This document shows positions 1 through 9,385 of a stretch of 64,000 bases of DNA, piece by piece (position 1 is the stretch's first letter; the number at the start of each line of letters is the position of its first letter). A program made the translations under genes and the position numbers. Below the pieces are notes generated by a model that was given only the letters and a program-made list of their open reading frames with translations, did not search any database and was not told the origin of the DNA. This stretch comes from JBHYDC01 sp051861205 (GTDB taxonomy: Bacteria; Pseudomonadota; Alphaproteobacteria; Rhizobiales; Pleomorphomonadaceae): the NCBI GenBank assembly GCA_051861205.1, contig JBHYDC010000013.1, positions 75,337-139,336 of the forward strand, read 5' to 3'.

Positions 1-908
1 CACAGGTCCAGCTCGCCCCGCGCCACGATCACGGCTTGTCCGCCGATCCTGGCGCCCGAAAGCTTGCCGTTTGTGACGGTGAGTTCCAACTCAATCCGGC
101 TCGGACGACCCATCTCGTAGCCCTGTTCGATCACCAGCCTGCGGTCGCCCTCCGGCGATCCGTCGAAGCGCATGATCGTGCCGGCGAAGGAGGCCACGGC
201 CGACCCGGTCGCCGGATCCTCCGCGATGCCCACGTCCATGCCGAACATGCGCGCATGGAAGTCGCCGTCATGATGGGCGCAGTCGCGGGTGTAGACGAAC
301 ACATTGGCGCCCGGCGCGCCGAACCCGCTCGCCCAGCTCCCCGCGGCCCGCTTGATGCGCTGCATCGCTTGGCGGTCCCGCAGCGGCACGAACACGAAGT
401 GATGGCCGATCCCGAATACCGACGGCACGTGGTTCTCAAACCCGATATCGCTGCGGTCCAGCCCCAGCGCCGAGGCGGCAAGGCCGATATCGCCATGGAA
501 CGGCCGCTCCTCCGGCAGGCGCGGCAGGTCGAACACCGCCCTCCCCGGCTTGCCCGGCGCGATGATAACGCCGCAGCGAACAATTCCGATTTCCTCCTGG
601 AGCACGATCATCGCGTCGGTCTCGCGCGACACCCCGTCAAGCCGCTCGATCGCCAAAAGCACCGCCGTGCCGATCGTCGGATGCCCCGCGAAGGACAGTT
701 CCATCGAAGGCGTGAAAATGCGCACCTTGGCCGTCAGGCCGGGGCGCGGCGGCGGCTCCACGAACACGGTTTCGGATAGGTTGAACTCGGCCGCGATCGC
801 CTGCATGCGCGCGGTATCCAGCCCTTCCGCATCGAGCACGACGGCCAGCGGATTACCCGCAAGCGCGCGATCGGTAAACACGTCCAAAATCGCAAAGCGC
901 CGCGCCAC
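1..908 (-). CDS. PhzF family isomerase, 3' end cut by window edge
   Basis: Reading the minus strand from a GTG at 908 gives about 302 residues with no stop before the window edge. The PhzF family contains phenazine-biosynthesis isomerases and many epimerase-like proteins of unknown substrate. Visible family features are GNPLAVV near the N-terminus, the catalytic-Glu motif NLSETVF, GHPTIGTA, and EDPATGSA in the second half. The last visible residues (ARGELDL) resemble the family C-terminus, so very little is missing. The GTG is chosen because AAGGGG lies 6 bases upstream; an in-frame ATG at 950 is the alternative. No phenazine genes are nearby, so the substrate is unknown. Confidence 0.88.
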   Translation of the reverse strand, partial: MARRFAILDVFTDRALAGNPLAVVLDAEGLDTARMQAIAAEFNLSETVFVEPPPRPGLTAKVRIFTPSMELSFAGHPTIGTAVLLAIERLDGVSRETDAMIVLQEEIGIVRCGVIIAPGKPGRAVFDLPRLPEERPFHGDIGLAASALGLDRSDIGFENHVPSVFGIGHHFVFVPLRDRQAMQRIKRAAGSWASGFGAPGANVFVYTRDCAHHDGDFHARMFGMDVGIAEDPATGSAVASFAGTIMRFDGSPEGDRRLVIEQGYEMGRPSRIELELTVTNGKLSGARIGGQAVIVARGELDL

Positions 909-989
909 GTCATACCCCTTCAAGAAAGTCGCCAAAGGCCAGCGAACCATAGAGAAGCGGGCCCGGTTCGACAACGCCGCGCGCGCCGA

Positions 990-1550
990 TCAGCTTTCTG
1001 CGGCGTTAACGGCGGCACCGGTTTTGAAGAACTGACCGCCCGCCACATAATGCAGCGTGCGGCGGCCGTCCGAAAACAGCCAGCGCCCGCCCTTGAACGC
1101 GGCAGGGTCCGCATAAGCGGCCACCACTTCGGCCACGAAGAGATCGTAGGTCTGTTCCATTCTGGCCTCCGGGATCACCCGGCATTCCAGCCACGCCACG
1201 CAGCCGGCCAGCAGCGGTGCCTCAATCAGGCTAGCCGCCACGGTTTCCAGCCCGAAATCCGCGAATTTGTCGCCGTCGCGCCCGGACACGTTGCCGACGC
1301 CATGCGTCGTCCGCGCAAAATCCTCCGGCGGAATGTTCAGCGCGAAGCTGCCCGACCCCTCCACGAGTTCGCGCGTCAGCGTCGTCCGGTCGATGACCAC
1401 CACCACCTTCGGCGGGTCGAAATCAAGCGGCATCGCCCAAGACGCCGCCATCACATTGCGCCGCCCCGCATGGCCACTGGTGACCAGCGTCACAGGGCCG
1501 TGGTTCAAAAGCAGATAGGCCTTATCAAGCGCAACGGGCTCGCCAATCAT
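990..1550 (-). CDS. Flavin reductase family protein
   Basis: The product has 186 residues and matches the FMN-binding split-barrel flavin reductases, which use NAD(P)H to reduce FMN or bind it as cofactor. The N-terminal half carries the typical flavin-binding strands (PVTLVTS, NVMAASWAMPL, VVVVID) followed by the SFALNIP stretch. Its ATG overlaps the stop of the upstream NUDIX gene by 4 bases (ATGA), so the two are translationally coupled. The substrate and any partner monooxygenase are unknown; no oxygenase gene is adjacent. Confidence 0.85.
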   Translation of the reverse strand: MIGEPVALDKAYLLLNHGPVTLVTSGHAGRRNVMAASWAMPLDFDPPKVVVVIDRTTLTRELVEGSGSFALNIPPEDFARTTHGVGNVSGRDGDKFADFGLETVAASLIEAPLLAGCVAWLECRVIPEARMEQTYDLFVAEVVAAYADPAAFKGGRWLFSDGRRTLHYVAGGQFFKTGAAVNAAES

Positions 1551-2284
1551 ATCGACCCAATCTCCAAATCCGCCGCCGCTTTCGTGAGATGCGTGAGAAA
1601 AGCCACCGCGTAAGGCAGCGAAATCTCAGGATCGAGGTCCCCCGCCCGCCTCAGCGCCATCACGTCGGCAAGCTCCGGGTTCGGGTCGGCCGCCAGTGTG
1701 GCGCGGATCCGGGCGACGAGCCGATCGGCAGGTTCATCGAACCGGAACACCCGGCCGATCGCAACGCGCGGGCCGTCCACGCAAAGCAGCAGACCCTGAA
1801 TTTCAGCGTCCCGCGCCCGCAGCCCGGTTTCCTCCTCAAGCTCCAACTCGATCGAACGGACAACATCCACCACCCCGTCCGGCCTCACATCGCGCGGCTC
1901 CAGGTTTCCCCCCGGCGGATAGATCTTGCCGGCATTGGCGGTATGTCCGCCCATGACGCCATAGATCAACGCCCCGTCCGAAGACAGGATCAGCGCCGAT
2001 CCGAACAGGTTGCGAATGCCGATCTCGGGAAATCCCCAATCGCGCCACGCCAGATAGCTGGCGTAATCGCCCTCCACCGCCGTCGCCGTCAGCACACCGT
2101 CCGTAACCTTGATCCCGCCCGGCCATCCCGGCGCGAGCGTGCCGAACACCTGCCCGTTCCAAAGCCGCGGGTTGGCGCTCAGAAGATCCCACCAATGCGC
2201 ATCGATCCGCAAGCGCGTCGCCGGATCGATCGGCCAATCGCTAGGCCCGCGCGTGATGTGGACGTCGTTAAGGGGCGTGATCAT
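1547..2284 (-). CDS. NUDIX hydrolase domain protein
   Basis: The product has 245 residues. The core LELEEETGL around residue 147 fits the NUDIX box REUxEExGU except that Leu replaces Arg; GGNLEPRD lies in the expected glycine-rich position just before it. NUDIX enzymes hydrolyse a nucleoside diphosphate linked to another moiety. The roughly 100-residue N-terminal extension is like that of long uncharacterised NUDIX proteins rather than MutT. It is the first gene of a two-gene unit with the flavin reductase. Substrate not predictable. Confidence 0.82.
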   Translation of the reverse strand: MITPLNDVHITRGPSDWPIDPATRLRIDAHWWDLLSANPRLWNGQVFGTLAPGWPGGIKVTDGVLTATAVEGDYASYLAWRDWGFPEIGIRNLFGSALILSSDGALIYGVMGGHTANAGKIYPPGGNLEPRDVRPDGVVDVVRSIELELEEETGLRARDAEIQGLLLCVDGPRVAIGRVFRFDEPADRLVARIRATLAADPNPELADVMALRRAGDLDPEISLPYAVAFLTHLTKAAADLEIGSI

Positions 2285-2478
2285 CTGGCAAACAATCCTG
2301 ATCAGCTACAATCCGCCTGCGTTAGCGTAAGCAGGGCTTGCTGGAAAGAGCCCCGATCGAGGCGGCATAGGTCACGAGGCCCCCTTGCGTCACAAGCAGC
2401 GCAATCGTTGCTCCAACGGATAGGGTTTCCCCGCGATCGGAAGTAACCTTTGCGGCCTGGAGAAGCGTGGAGGCAGAC

Positions 2479-3564
2479 ATGGCGCGAAAAATTCTCGTTC
2501 TCGTCGGAACGAAAAAGGGCGCGTTCATCATGGAGAGCGGCGACGGTCGCAAGTCCTGGACCCTCAAGGGCCCGTTCTGCCAGACATGGCCCATGAACCA
2601 CGTGATCGGCGACGAGCAAACCGGCACCATCTACGGCGGCGGCGGCAACGAATGGTTCGGCCCTGCCGTGTGGAAATCAACCGATCAGGGCCGCACGTGG
2701 ACCCATTCCAGCGAAGGCCTCGCTTTTGCGGAAGGCGAGGAGCCCATCAAGTCAGTCTGGAGCCTCGCCCCCACCGGCAACGGCCGCATCCATGCCGGCG
2801 TCGAACCGGCCGACCTTTTCCGCAGCGACGACGCGGGGCAATCCTGGCGGCCGCTCAACGCCCTTCGCGAGCACCCCTCCCGCCAGGATTGGAACCCCGG
2901 CGGCGCCGGTCTCATCCTTCACTCGCTGATACTCGACCCGGCGGACGAGAACCGGATCTGGGTCGGCATCTCCGCCGCCGGCGTCTTCTTCAGCCCCGAC
3001 GGCGGCGCCACATGGGAGCCGCGCAACCGGGGCACCCGCGCCGATTACATGCCCGAAGACATGCGCTACCCCGAAGTCGGCCAATGCGTGCACTGCCTCG
3101 TCATGGCGCCCGGCATACCGGACCGGCTCTACCAGCAAAATCATTGCGGCATGTACCGCAGCGATGACGGCGGCAAAACCTGGGCGAGCATCGAGGCGGG
3201 CCTGCCCTCCAGCTTCGGCTTCCCCGCCGCCGCCCACCCGCGCGATCCGGCTACGGTCTACCTTCTGCCGCTGAACGGCGACACCGCCGGCCGCTATGTG
3301 CCGGATGCCGCCGTGGCCGTCTATCGAACCCGCGACGGCGGCAACACCTGGACCGCCTTGCGCAACGGCCTTCCCCAAGAAAACGCCTATATCGGCGTTC
3401 TGCGCCAAGCCATGGCCACCGACAAAATGGACCCCGCCGGCGTCTACTTCGGCACCACCTCGGGCGCCCTCTACGCCAGCGCCGACGAAGGCGACACCTG
3501 GACCTGCCTCGCGCAGAACCTGCCGGCGATCCTATCGGTGGAAACATTACTGGTGGACACGTAA
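2479..3564 (+). CDS. Seven-Asp-box (BNR) beta-propeller protein
   Basis: The product has 361 residues. Seven Asp-box motifs of the S/T-x-D-x-G-x-T/S-W type are visible, for example SGDGRKSW, STDQGRTW, SDDAGQSW, SPDGGATW, SDDGGKTW, TRDGGNTW and SADEGDTW. This is the signature of a sialidase/VPS10-like beta-propeller, probably seven-bladed. No signal peptide is seen, so it is probably cytoplasmic and sialidase activity is unlikely. The start at 2479 is preferred over an in-frame GTG at 2467 because GGAGG lies 5 bases before it. A MoaD/ThiS-like gene follows 13 bases downstream. Function unknown. Confidence 0.85.
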   Translation: MARKILVLVGTKKGAFIMESGDGRKSWTLKGPFCQTWPMNHVIGDEQTGTIYGGGGNEWFGPAVWKSTDQGRTWTHSSEGLAFAEGEEPIKSVWSLAPTGNGRIHAGVEPADLFRSDDAGQSWRPLNALREHPSRQDWNPGGAGLILHSLILDPADENRIWVGISAAGVFFSPDGGATWEPRNRGTRADYMPEDMRYPEVGQCVHCLVMAPGIPDRLYQQNHCGMYRSDDGGKTWASIEAGLPSSFGFPAAAHPRDPATVYLLPLNGDTAGRYVPDAAVAVYRTRDGGNTWTALRNGLPQENAYIGVLRQAMATDKMDPAGVYFGTTSGALYASADEGDTWTCLAQNLPAILSVETLLVDT

Positions 3565-3577
3565 TGCGGGCGGCGCC

Positions 3578-3865
3578 ATGTCCCTGAACGCTTCCCCCGC
3601 CCCGGTCCTCGTCCGGCCCCCGGCCGTCCTCGTCGCCCTATTCCCCGAGGCCCCGCGACGGCTGGATATGTCCGTCTCCTCCGTGGCCGCCATGATCGAC
3701 GAACTCGACACCCGCTTCCCCGGCATGCGCGACCGCCTCTGCGATACAACCCCCCGCATCCGCCGCCACATCAACATCTTCGTCGACGGCAACCGCGCAA
3801 CCCTCGACACCCGCCTCCACCCCGGCGCCGACGTCTTCATCCTCACCGCAATCAGCGGCGGCTAG
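3578..3865 (+). CDS. MoaD/ThiS-like small ubiquitin-fold protein
   Basis: The product has 95 residues and ends in AISGG, the C-terminal di-glycine that in MoaD and ThiS is adenylated and thiocarboxylated to carry sulfur. A beta-grasp layout fits: VLVALF early, IRRHINIFVDG in the middle, and an LHPGADVFIL strand near the end. It is co-directional with, and 13 bases from, the beta-propeller gene. No moaE, thiG or moeB homologue is nearby, so this is not clearly part of molybdopterin or thiamine synthesis; it may be a sulfur carrier or protein modifier for the neighbour. Confidence 0.82.
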   Translation: MSLNASPAPVLVRPPAVLVALFPEAPRRLDMSVSSVAAMIDELDTRFPGMRDRLCDTTPRIRRHINIFVDGNRATLDTRLHPGADVFILTAISGG

Positions 3866-3908
3866 GCTGTCCGGGCAAGCGGTGTCTCCCTGGAAATCGC
3901 GCGAAAAA

Positions 3909-3961
3909 CGGCGTTTCCGACAAAGCCTTTCATGAAAAACGCCGGACGTTTCCGCCCGGCG
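3909..3961 (+). terminator. Inverted repeats after the MoaD-like gene
   Basis: CGGCGTTT (3909-3916) pairs with AAACGCCG (3937-3944), and CGCCGG (3940-3945) pairs with CCGGCG (3956-3961). These overlapping hairpins lie 44 bases after the MoaD-like stop and are followed by a short AT-rich stretch but no clear T-run. They could end transcription or only be structured RNA. Confidence 0.35.
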
Positions 3962-3984
3962 CTTAAATCTCGTTCAGCAAACCC

Positions 3985-4221
3985 CTTGATCACCCCCGCG
4001 ACCGGGCGCGAAGCCAAGACTCGTGGATCAAGCGGCAAACGCGCCGACCTTTGTGGTCAATTACGGCTCTTGTCCACAAGCGCCTTCTGCTTGATCACCC
4101 CGCGACCGGGCGGCGAAGCCGCGCCGGCGCAAAGTAAGGACTCGTGGATCAAGCGGCAAACGCGCCGACCTGTGTCGTCAGTTACGCGACTTATCCACCA
4201 ATGCCTTCTGCTTGATCCACG
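3985..4221. repeat. Palindromic repeat elements bracketing a duplicated ilvC tail
   Basis: Two copies of a palindromic element lie at 3985-4033 and 4089-4154. Each begins with CTTGATCAC, contains CGCGACCGGGCG and ends with GTGGATCAAGC, so its ends are inverted repeats. The right-hand 32 bases (4019-4050 and 4140-4171) are identical in both copies. The second copy has about 16 extra bases and an inner hairpin (GCGGC-GAA-GCCGC). A 12-base perfect inverted repeat also links 4143-4154 with 4210-4221 inside the real ilvC 3' end. This fills the gap of more than 300 bases between the MoaD-like gene and ilvC. Confidence 0.75.
4057..4096 (-). pseudogene. ilvC: Second copy of the ilvC 3' end (remnant)
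   Basis: On the minus strand this stretch reads IKQKALVDKSRN followed by TGA, identical in protein to the last residues of the intact ilvC 121 bases away. The DNA differs at several codons, all synonymously: GCG for GCA, CTT for TTG, GAC for GAT, AGC for TCG, AAT for AAC. Similarity stops just upstream, where one G of the Trp codon is missing. It is therefore a non-functional fragment of a diverged ilvC allele, not a recent copy. Confidence 0.75.
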
Positions 4222-5197
4222 GCATCATGCCGCGCAGGCGCTCGCCGACTTCTTCGATCTGGTGGGCATCGTTGTTGCGGCGGATCGCCTTGAAGCGGGC
4301 AGCGCCCGCGCGGTATTCCTGCATCCAGTCCGAGGTGAACTTGCCGGTCTGAATGTCCTTGAGCACGCGCTTCATCTCGGCCTTGGTCTCGGCGGTGATG
4401 ATGCGCGGCCCCGTGACGTATTCGCCCCACTCGGCCGTGTTCGAGATCGAGTAGTTCATGTTGGCGATGCCGCCTTCATAGATGAGGTCGACGATCAGCT
4501 TCACTTCGTGCAGACACTCGAAATACGCCATTTCCGGCGCATAACCGCCCTCGACCAGCGTTTCGAAGCCTGCGCGGATCAACTCCACGAGGCCGCCGCA
4601 GAGCACGACCTGCTCACCGAACAGATCCGTCTCGCACTCTTCCTTGAACGAGGTTTCGATGATGCCCGACCGGCCGCCGCCGACGCCCGACGCGTAAGAC
4701 AAAGCGAGATCCAGCGCATTGCCCGACGCATCCTGATGGATCGCCACGAGGCACGGCACGCCGCCGCCCTTCTCATATTCGCCGCGCACGGTGTGGCCGG
4801 GGCCCTTCGGCGCGATCATGATCACGTCGACGCTGGACTTCGGCTCGATCAGGTTGAAATGCACGTTCAGGCCGTGCGCGAAGGCGATCGCCACGCCGTC
4901 ACGGATGTTCGGGGCGATTTCCGCCTTGTAGATGTCGGCCTGAAGCTCGTCCGGCGTCGCCATCATCATCAGGTCGGCCCACTTGGCCGCATCCGCGACC
5001 GACATGACCTTCAGCCCGTCCGCCTCGACCTTCTTGGCCGTCGCGGAACCCGGACGCAGCGCCACCGCGATGTCCTTGACGCCGGAATCGCGCAGGTTCA
5101 GCGCATGGGCGCGTCCTTGGCTGCCGTAGCCGATGATGACGACCTTCTTGCCCTTGATGAGATTGATATCGGCATCCCGGTCATAATAAACGCGCAT
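4178..5197 (-). CDS. ilvC: Ketol-acid reductoisomerase
   Basis: The product has 339 residues, the length of class I (short) enzymes. It converts acetolactate and acetohydroxybutyrate to the dihydroxy acids of valine and isoleucine synthesis, using Mg2+ and NADPH, in the cytoplasm. GYGSQGRAHALNL (about residues 24-36) is the Rossmann dinucleotide motif; the C-terminal half is the knotted catalytic domain with the ECLHEVKLIVDLIYEGG region. AAGGGG lies just upstream of the ATG. It is in the same region as ilvBH but transcribed separately, with tetR and pdxJ between. The 3' end is partly duplicated downstream. Confidence 0.97.
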   Translation of the reverse strand: MRVYYDRDADINLIKGKKVVIIGYGSQGRAHALNLRDSGVKDIAVALRPGSATAKKVEADGLKVMSVADAAKWADLMMMATPDELQADIYKAEIAPNIRDGVAIAFAHGLNVHFNLIEPKSSVDVIMIAPKGPGHTVRGEYEKGGGVPCLVAIHQDASGNALDLALSYASGVGGGRSGIIETSFKEECETDLFGEQVVLCGGLVELIRAGFETLVEGGYAPEMAYFECLHEVKLIVDLIYEGGIANMNYSISNTAEWGEYVTGPRIITAETKAEMKRVLKDIQTGKFTSDWMQEYRAGAARFKAIRRNNDAHQIEEVGERLRGMMPWIKQKALVDKSRN

Positions 5198-5268
5198 GAT
5201 TTCGTCCCCTTGTTTAGCGTTCTTCCCTGGTTCGGAAAGGCCGTGATCCGGCCCGCCCGCCCGTTTCC

Positions 5269-5889
5269 CTAAGCCGCCTCATAGAGACGGAAAAACTGAT
5301 CGACAGCCCGTTCGACCTGCGCCTTCGGATCGGCCTCGGCGGCATCGCCAAGCAGCAGCCGCACATGCGTGTCGCGCACGATCAGCCCGTAGAGCGTGCG
5401 AAACGCCTCGCCCGGATCGTTGAAACCGATGTGCCCGCTCGCCCGTCCGGCCTCCAAAAGCGCGCGCGCCCGCGTTTCGATCGTGCGGCGTCCGCGTTCC
5501 AGCACCAGCCGGCCCAGCGCCGCGTCCTCACGGTTCGCCTGCCCGATCGCCAGCCGGTTCAGCGCCAGCGACACCTCGCCGGACAACACAGCCAGCAGAT
5601 CCTCGGCGAAGGTCACGAGATGCCGGCGGAACCGCAAGGCATCGCCCGCGCCCTGCCCCGGCCCCTCCACCCGCACCTTGCTGGCCTGAAACGTGATCAC
5701 CGCCGCGAGCAAGCCATCGCGATCGCCGAACCACTTGTAGAGGCTCTCCTTGGAGCAATTCGCCGCCCGAGCGATGGCCGCCGTCGTCAGCGCCCGCTCG
5801 CCGCCCTCAACGAGCAGCCGCAACGCGCTCTCCAGAACGGCGTTCTGGCGCGGCGAAAAATCGGCTGTCTCCAGGGCTGCGGCTGACAT
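5269..5889 (-). CDS. TetR/AcrR family transcriptional regulator
   Basis: The product has 206 residues. The N-terminal DNA-binding domain shows the TetR helix-turn-helix LTTAAIARAANCSKESLYKWF (roughly residues 39-58), and the rest is a ligand-binding, dimerising helical domain. A 16-base perfect palindrome lies 18 bases upstream of the start, as expected for an autoregulated TetR repressor. It sits upstream of ilvC on the same strand with a 71-base gap, so it may share transcripts with ilvC, but no efflux or catabolic gene is adjacent to suggest a ligand. Confidence 0.9.
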   Translation of the reverse strand: MSAAALETADFSPRQNAVLESALRLLVEGGERALTTAAIARAANCSKESLYKWFGDRDGLLAAVITFQASKVRVEGPGQGAGDALRFRRHLVTFAEDLLAVLSGEVSLALNRLAIGQANREDAALGRLVLERGRRTIETRARALLEAGRASGHIGFNDPGEAFRTLYGLIVRDTHVRLLLGDAAEADPKAQVERAVDQFFRLYEAA

Positions 5890-5906
5890 ATACGAACCCG
5901 AATTCG

Positions 5907-5922
5907 CGTACCGTACGGTACG
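5907..5922. promoter_or_regulatory. Palindromic operator candidate for the TetR regulator
   Basis: CGTACCGTACGGTACG is a 16-base perfect palindrome, 18 bases upstream of the tetR-family start codon and in the gap towards pdxJ. Position and symmetry are typical for a TetR-family autoregulatory operator. Binding by the neighbouring protein is an inference. Confidence 0.6.
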
Positions 5923-5972
5923 GTTCCGGCTCTTTAAGCCAAACCCCTTGCCCGGTCAAGCCGTCCCCTGGT

Positions 5973-6725
5973 TCAAACCGGATCGCCGCAGGCCGCGCGA
6001 TAGCGGCGGATTGTTTCCGCCATGCCATAGATCAGCGCGTCCGCCGTCAGCGCATGCCCGATCGACACCTCGGCCACCGTCGGCGCCCGGGCCACCAGCG
6101 CCGGCAGATTGTCCAGCGTCAGGTCATGCCCCGCGTTCACCTCAAGCCCCGCCGCATTGGCCGCCTCGGTCGTCGCCACCAGTTCGTCCAGGCGCTTCGC
6201 CTTCTCCGCCGGGTCGAAGGTGTGCCCGTAAGGCCCGGTGTAAAGCTCGATCCGTCGCGCGCCCGTGCGCGCGGCCGCCGCCACCATCGCAACATACGGG
6301 TCCAGAAACAGCGAAACCCGCATCCCCTGCGCCTGAAGCCGCGCCACCACGCCGGCCAGAAACGCCTGATGCCTCTCGCAGTCCCAGCCGTGGTCCGATG
6401 TGCTCTGGCTCGGATCATCCGGCACCAGCGTCACCTGATCGGGTTTTGCCGCCTCGCAAAGCGCCAGGAAATCCTCGGTCGGATATCCCTCGATGTTATA
6501 CTCCCGCCCCGGAAACTCGCCCCGCAGCAGGTCGCGGATTTCGCCCACGTCCGTGCGCCGGATATGCCGCTGGTCTGGGCGCGGATGGATCGTCAGTCCA
6601 TAGGCCCCCGCCTCCAGTGCAATCCGCCCCACCCCCGTCACGCTCGGCCACGGCAGATCGCGCCGGTTGCGAAGCTGCGCGATGGCGTTGATGTTGACGC
6701 TGAGCTTGGTTTGATGCGTGGCCAT
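5973..6725 (-). CDS. pdxJ: Pyridoxine 5'-phosphate synthase
   Basis: With the start at 6725 the product has 250 residues, close to the family length. It condenses 1-deoxyxylulose 5-phosphate with 3-amino-2-oxopropyl phosphate to pyridoxine 5'-phosphate, the last ring-forming step of vitamin B6 synthesis. The N-terminus (LSVNINAIAQLRNRR) matches the conserved PdxJ start, and TIHPRPDQRHIRRTDV and VNAGHDLTLDNLPAL are family motifs of this TIM barrel. A longer in-frame start at 6758 adds residues not expected from the family. B6 cofactor is needed by the branched-chain aminotransferase, but no direct operon link is evident. Confidence 0.95.
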   Translation of the reverse strand: MATHQTKLSVNINAIAQLRNRRDLPWPSVTGVGRIALEAGAYGLTIHPRPDQRHIRRTDVGEIRDLLRGEFPGREYNIEGYPTEDFLALCEAAKPDQVTLVPDDPSQSTSDHGWDCERHQAFLAGVVARLQAQGMRVSLFLDPYVAMVAAAARTGARRIELYTGPYGHTFDPAEKAKRLDELVATTEAANAAGLEVNAGHDLTLDNLPALVARAPTVAEVSIGHALTADALIYGMAETIRRYRAACGDPV

Positions 6726-6816
6726 GGTTCTTCCCGCCGAGCCTGTGGGGTCCTGCATTAAGCCATTGCGCGGGCGGCGACAATCCGTCCCTCCGCGCGC
6801 GAACGGGCCCGTCGCA

Positions 6817-7371
6817 TCACATCCCCTCGCGCCCGCGCGCCAAAGCCGCCAGCCCCGTGCGCGCCACTTCCACCAGCCCGCATTCCGTCATCAGGTTCAC
6901 GAACCGGTCGATATCGCCGGGCGTGCCCGTCAGCTCGAACACGAAGCTTTCCAGCGTCGCGTCCAGCGTCCGCGCCTCGAAGGCCTGCGCCAGCCGCAGC
7001 GCCTCCACCCGGTGCTCGCCCTTGCCCGCCACCTTCACCAGCGCCAACTCGCGCTCGATGGTAGAGCCCATCTTGGTCAGGTTCACCACCCGGTGCACCG
7101 GAACCAGCCGGCCGAGCTGGTTCATGATCTGCGTGATCACCTGCGGCGTGCCCGTGGTCACAACGGTGATGCGCGAGAGATGCTTCTCGTGCTCCACCTC
7201 TGAAACCGTCAGGCTCTCGATGTTGTATCCGCGCCCGGCAAACAGGCCGATCACGCGCGCAAGCACGCCCGGCTCGTTGTCCACCAGCACCGAAAGCGTA
7301 TGGCTCTCGGCCAAATTGGACGTTTCTTCCAGGAAATAAGCAGATTGCGACTGTCCGGCGACGATCATCAT
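6817..7371 (-). CDS. ilvH: Acetolactate synthase small (regulatory) subunit
   Basis: The product has 184 residues with an N-terminal ACT domain (HTLSVLVDNEPGVLARVIGLFAGRGYNIESL begins near residue 24, quoted here only by its key parts: DNEPGVL, GRGYNIESL). The subunit binds valine and confers feedback inhibition on the large subunit. The second half is the conserved small-subunit domain ending in GLAALARGREG. It follows the large-subunit gene by 54 bases on the same strand, so both are under the upstream ilv attenuator. Confidence 0.96.
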   Translation of the reverse strand: MMIVAGQSQSAYFLEETSNLAESHTLSVLVDNEPGVLARVIGLFAGRGYNIESLTVSEVEHEKHLSRITVVTTGTPQVITQIMNQLGRLVPVHRVVNLTKMGSTIERELALVKVAGKGEHRVEALRLAQAFEARTLDATLESFVFELTGTPGDIDRFVNLMTECGLVEVARTGLAALARGREGM

Positions 7372-7425
7372 AGGTCTATCCCGTCGTTCTTGTCTGTGCG
7401 TTTCTTTTCAGCCGAAGGCGTCCGG

Positions 7426-9189
<1,764 letters not shown>

Positions 9190-9243
9190 CGTCGTCTCAC
9201 CTTAAACATTCGGTCCAGCGGACCGCGGATGGATCGAGGTAAC

Positions 9244-9268
9244 AAAAAAGGCCCCGGAGAGGGACCTT
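9244..9268 (-). terminator. Attenuator terminator upstream of ilvB
   Basis: On the minus strand AAGGTCCC pairs with GGGGCCTT (one G-U pair) around a five-base TCTCC loop and runs into a series of six T. It is a textbook intrinsic terminator, placed between the leader peptide stop (9304) and the ilvB start (9189). CCGGAG, at the end of the leader frame, can pair with CTCCGG in the loop and 3' arm as an antiterminator. Confidence 0.88.
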
Positions 9269-9303
9269 CGATCTTTCGCGCACCATGTCGTTCGGAAAAG
9301 CCT

Positions 9304-9357
9304 TTAGGCCTCCGGCACGGTGCGCGACATAAGTACGATAACCAGAAACCGAGGCAT
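9304..9357 (-). CDS. ilv leader peptide (attenuation)
   Basis: A 17-codon frame, MPRFLVIVLMSRTVPEA, is preceded by GAGGG 4 bases before its ATG. Codons 5-9 are Leu-Val-Ile-Val-Leu, the three end products of the pathway. A 9-base perfect stem (TCGCGCACC with GGTGCGCGA) spans its end, followed by the terminator at 9244-9268. Stalling at the LVIVL codons when charged tRNAs run short should favour read-through into ilvBH. The layout is seen directly; the regulation follows from known ilv attenuators. Confidence 0.88.
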   Translation of the reverse strand: MPRFLVIVLMSRTVPEA

Positions 9358-9385
9358 TTTGCCCTCAAGTGGTCGTTCGGGCGCG

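Noticed and set aside
36..779. Plus-strand 247-codon frame at the left edge
   Set aside because: It is antisense to the PhzF gene, which has full motif support on minus.
2322..2480. Possible 52-residue protein on minus (MSASTLLQAAKV...) upstream of the beta-propeller gene
   Set aside because: No ribosome-binding site or recognisable family; it overlaps the ribosome-binding site of the propeller gene on the other strand.
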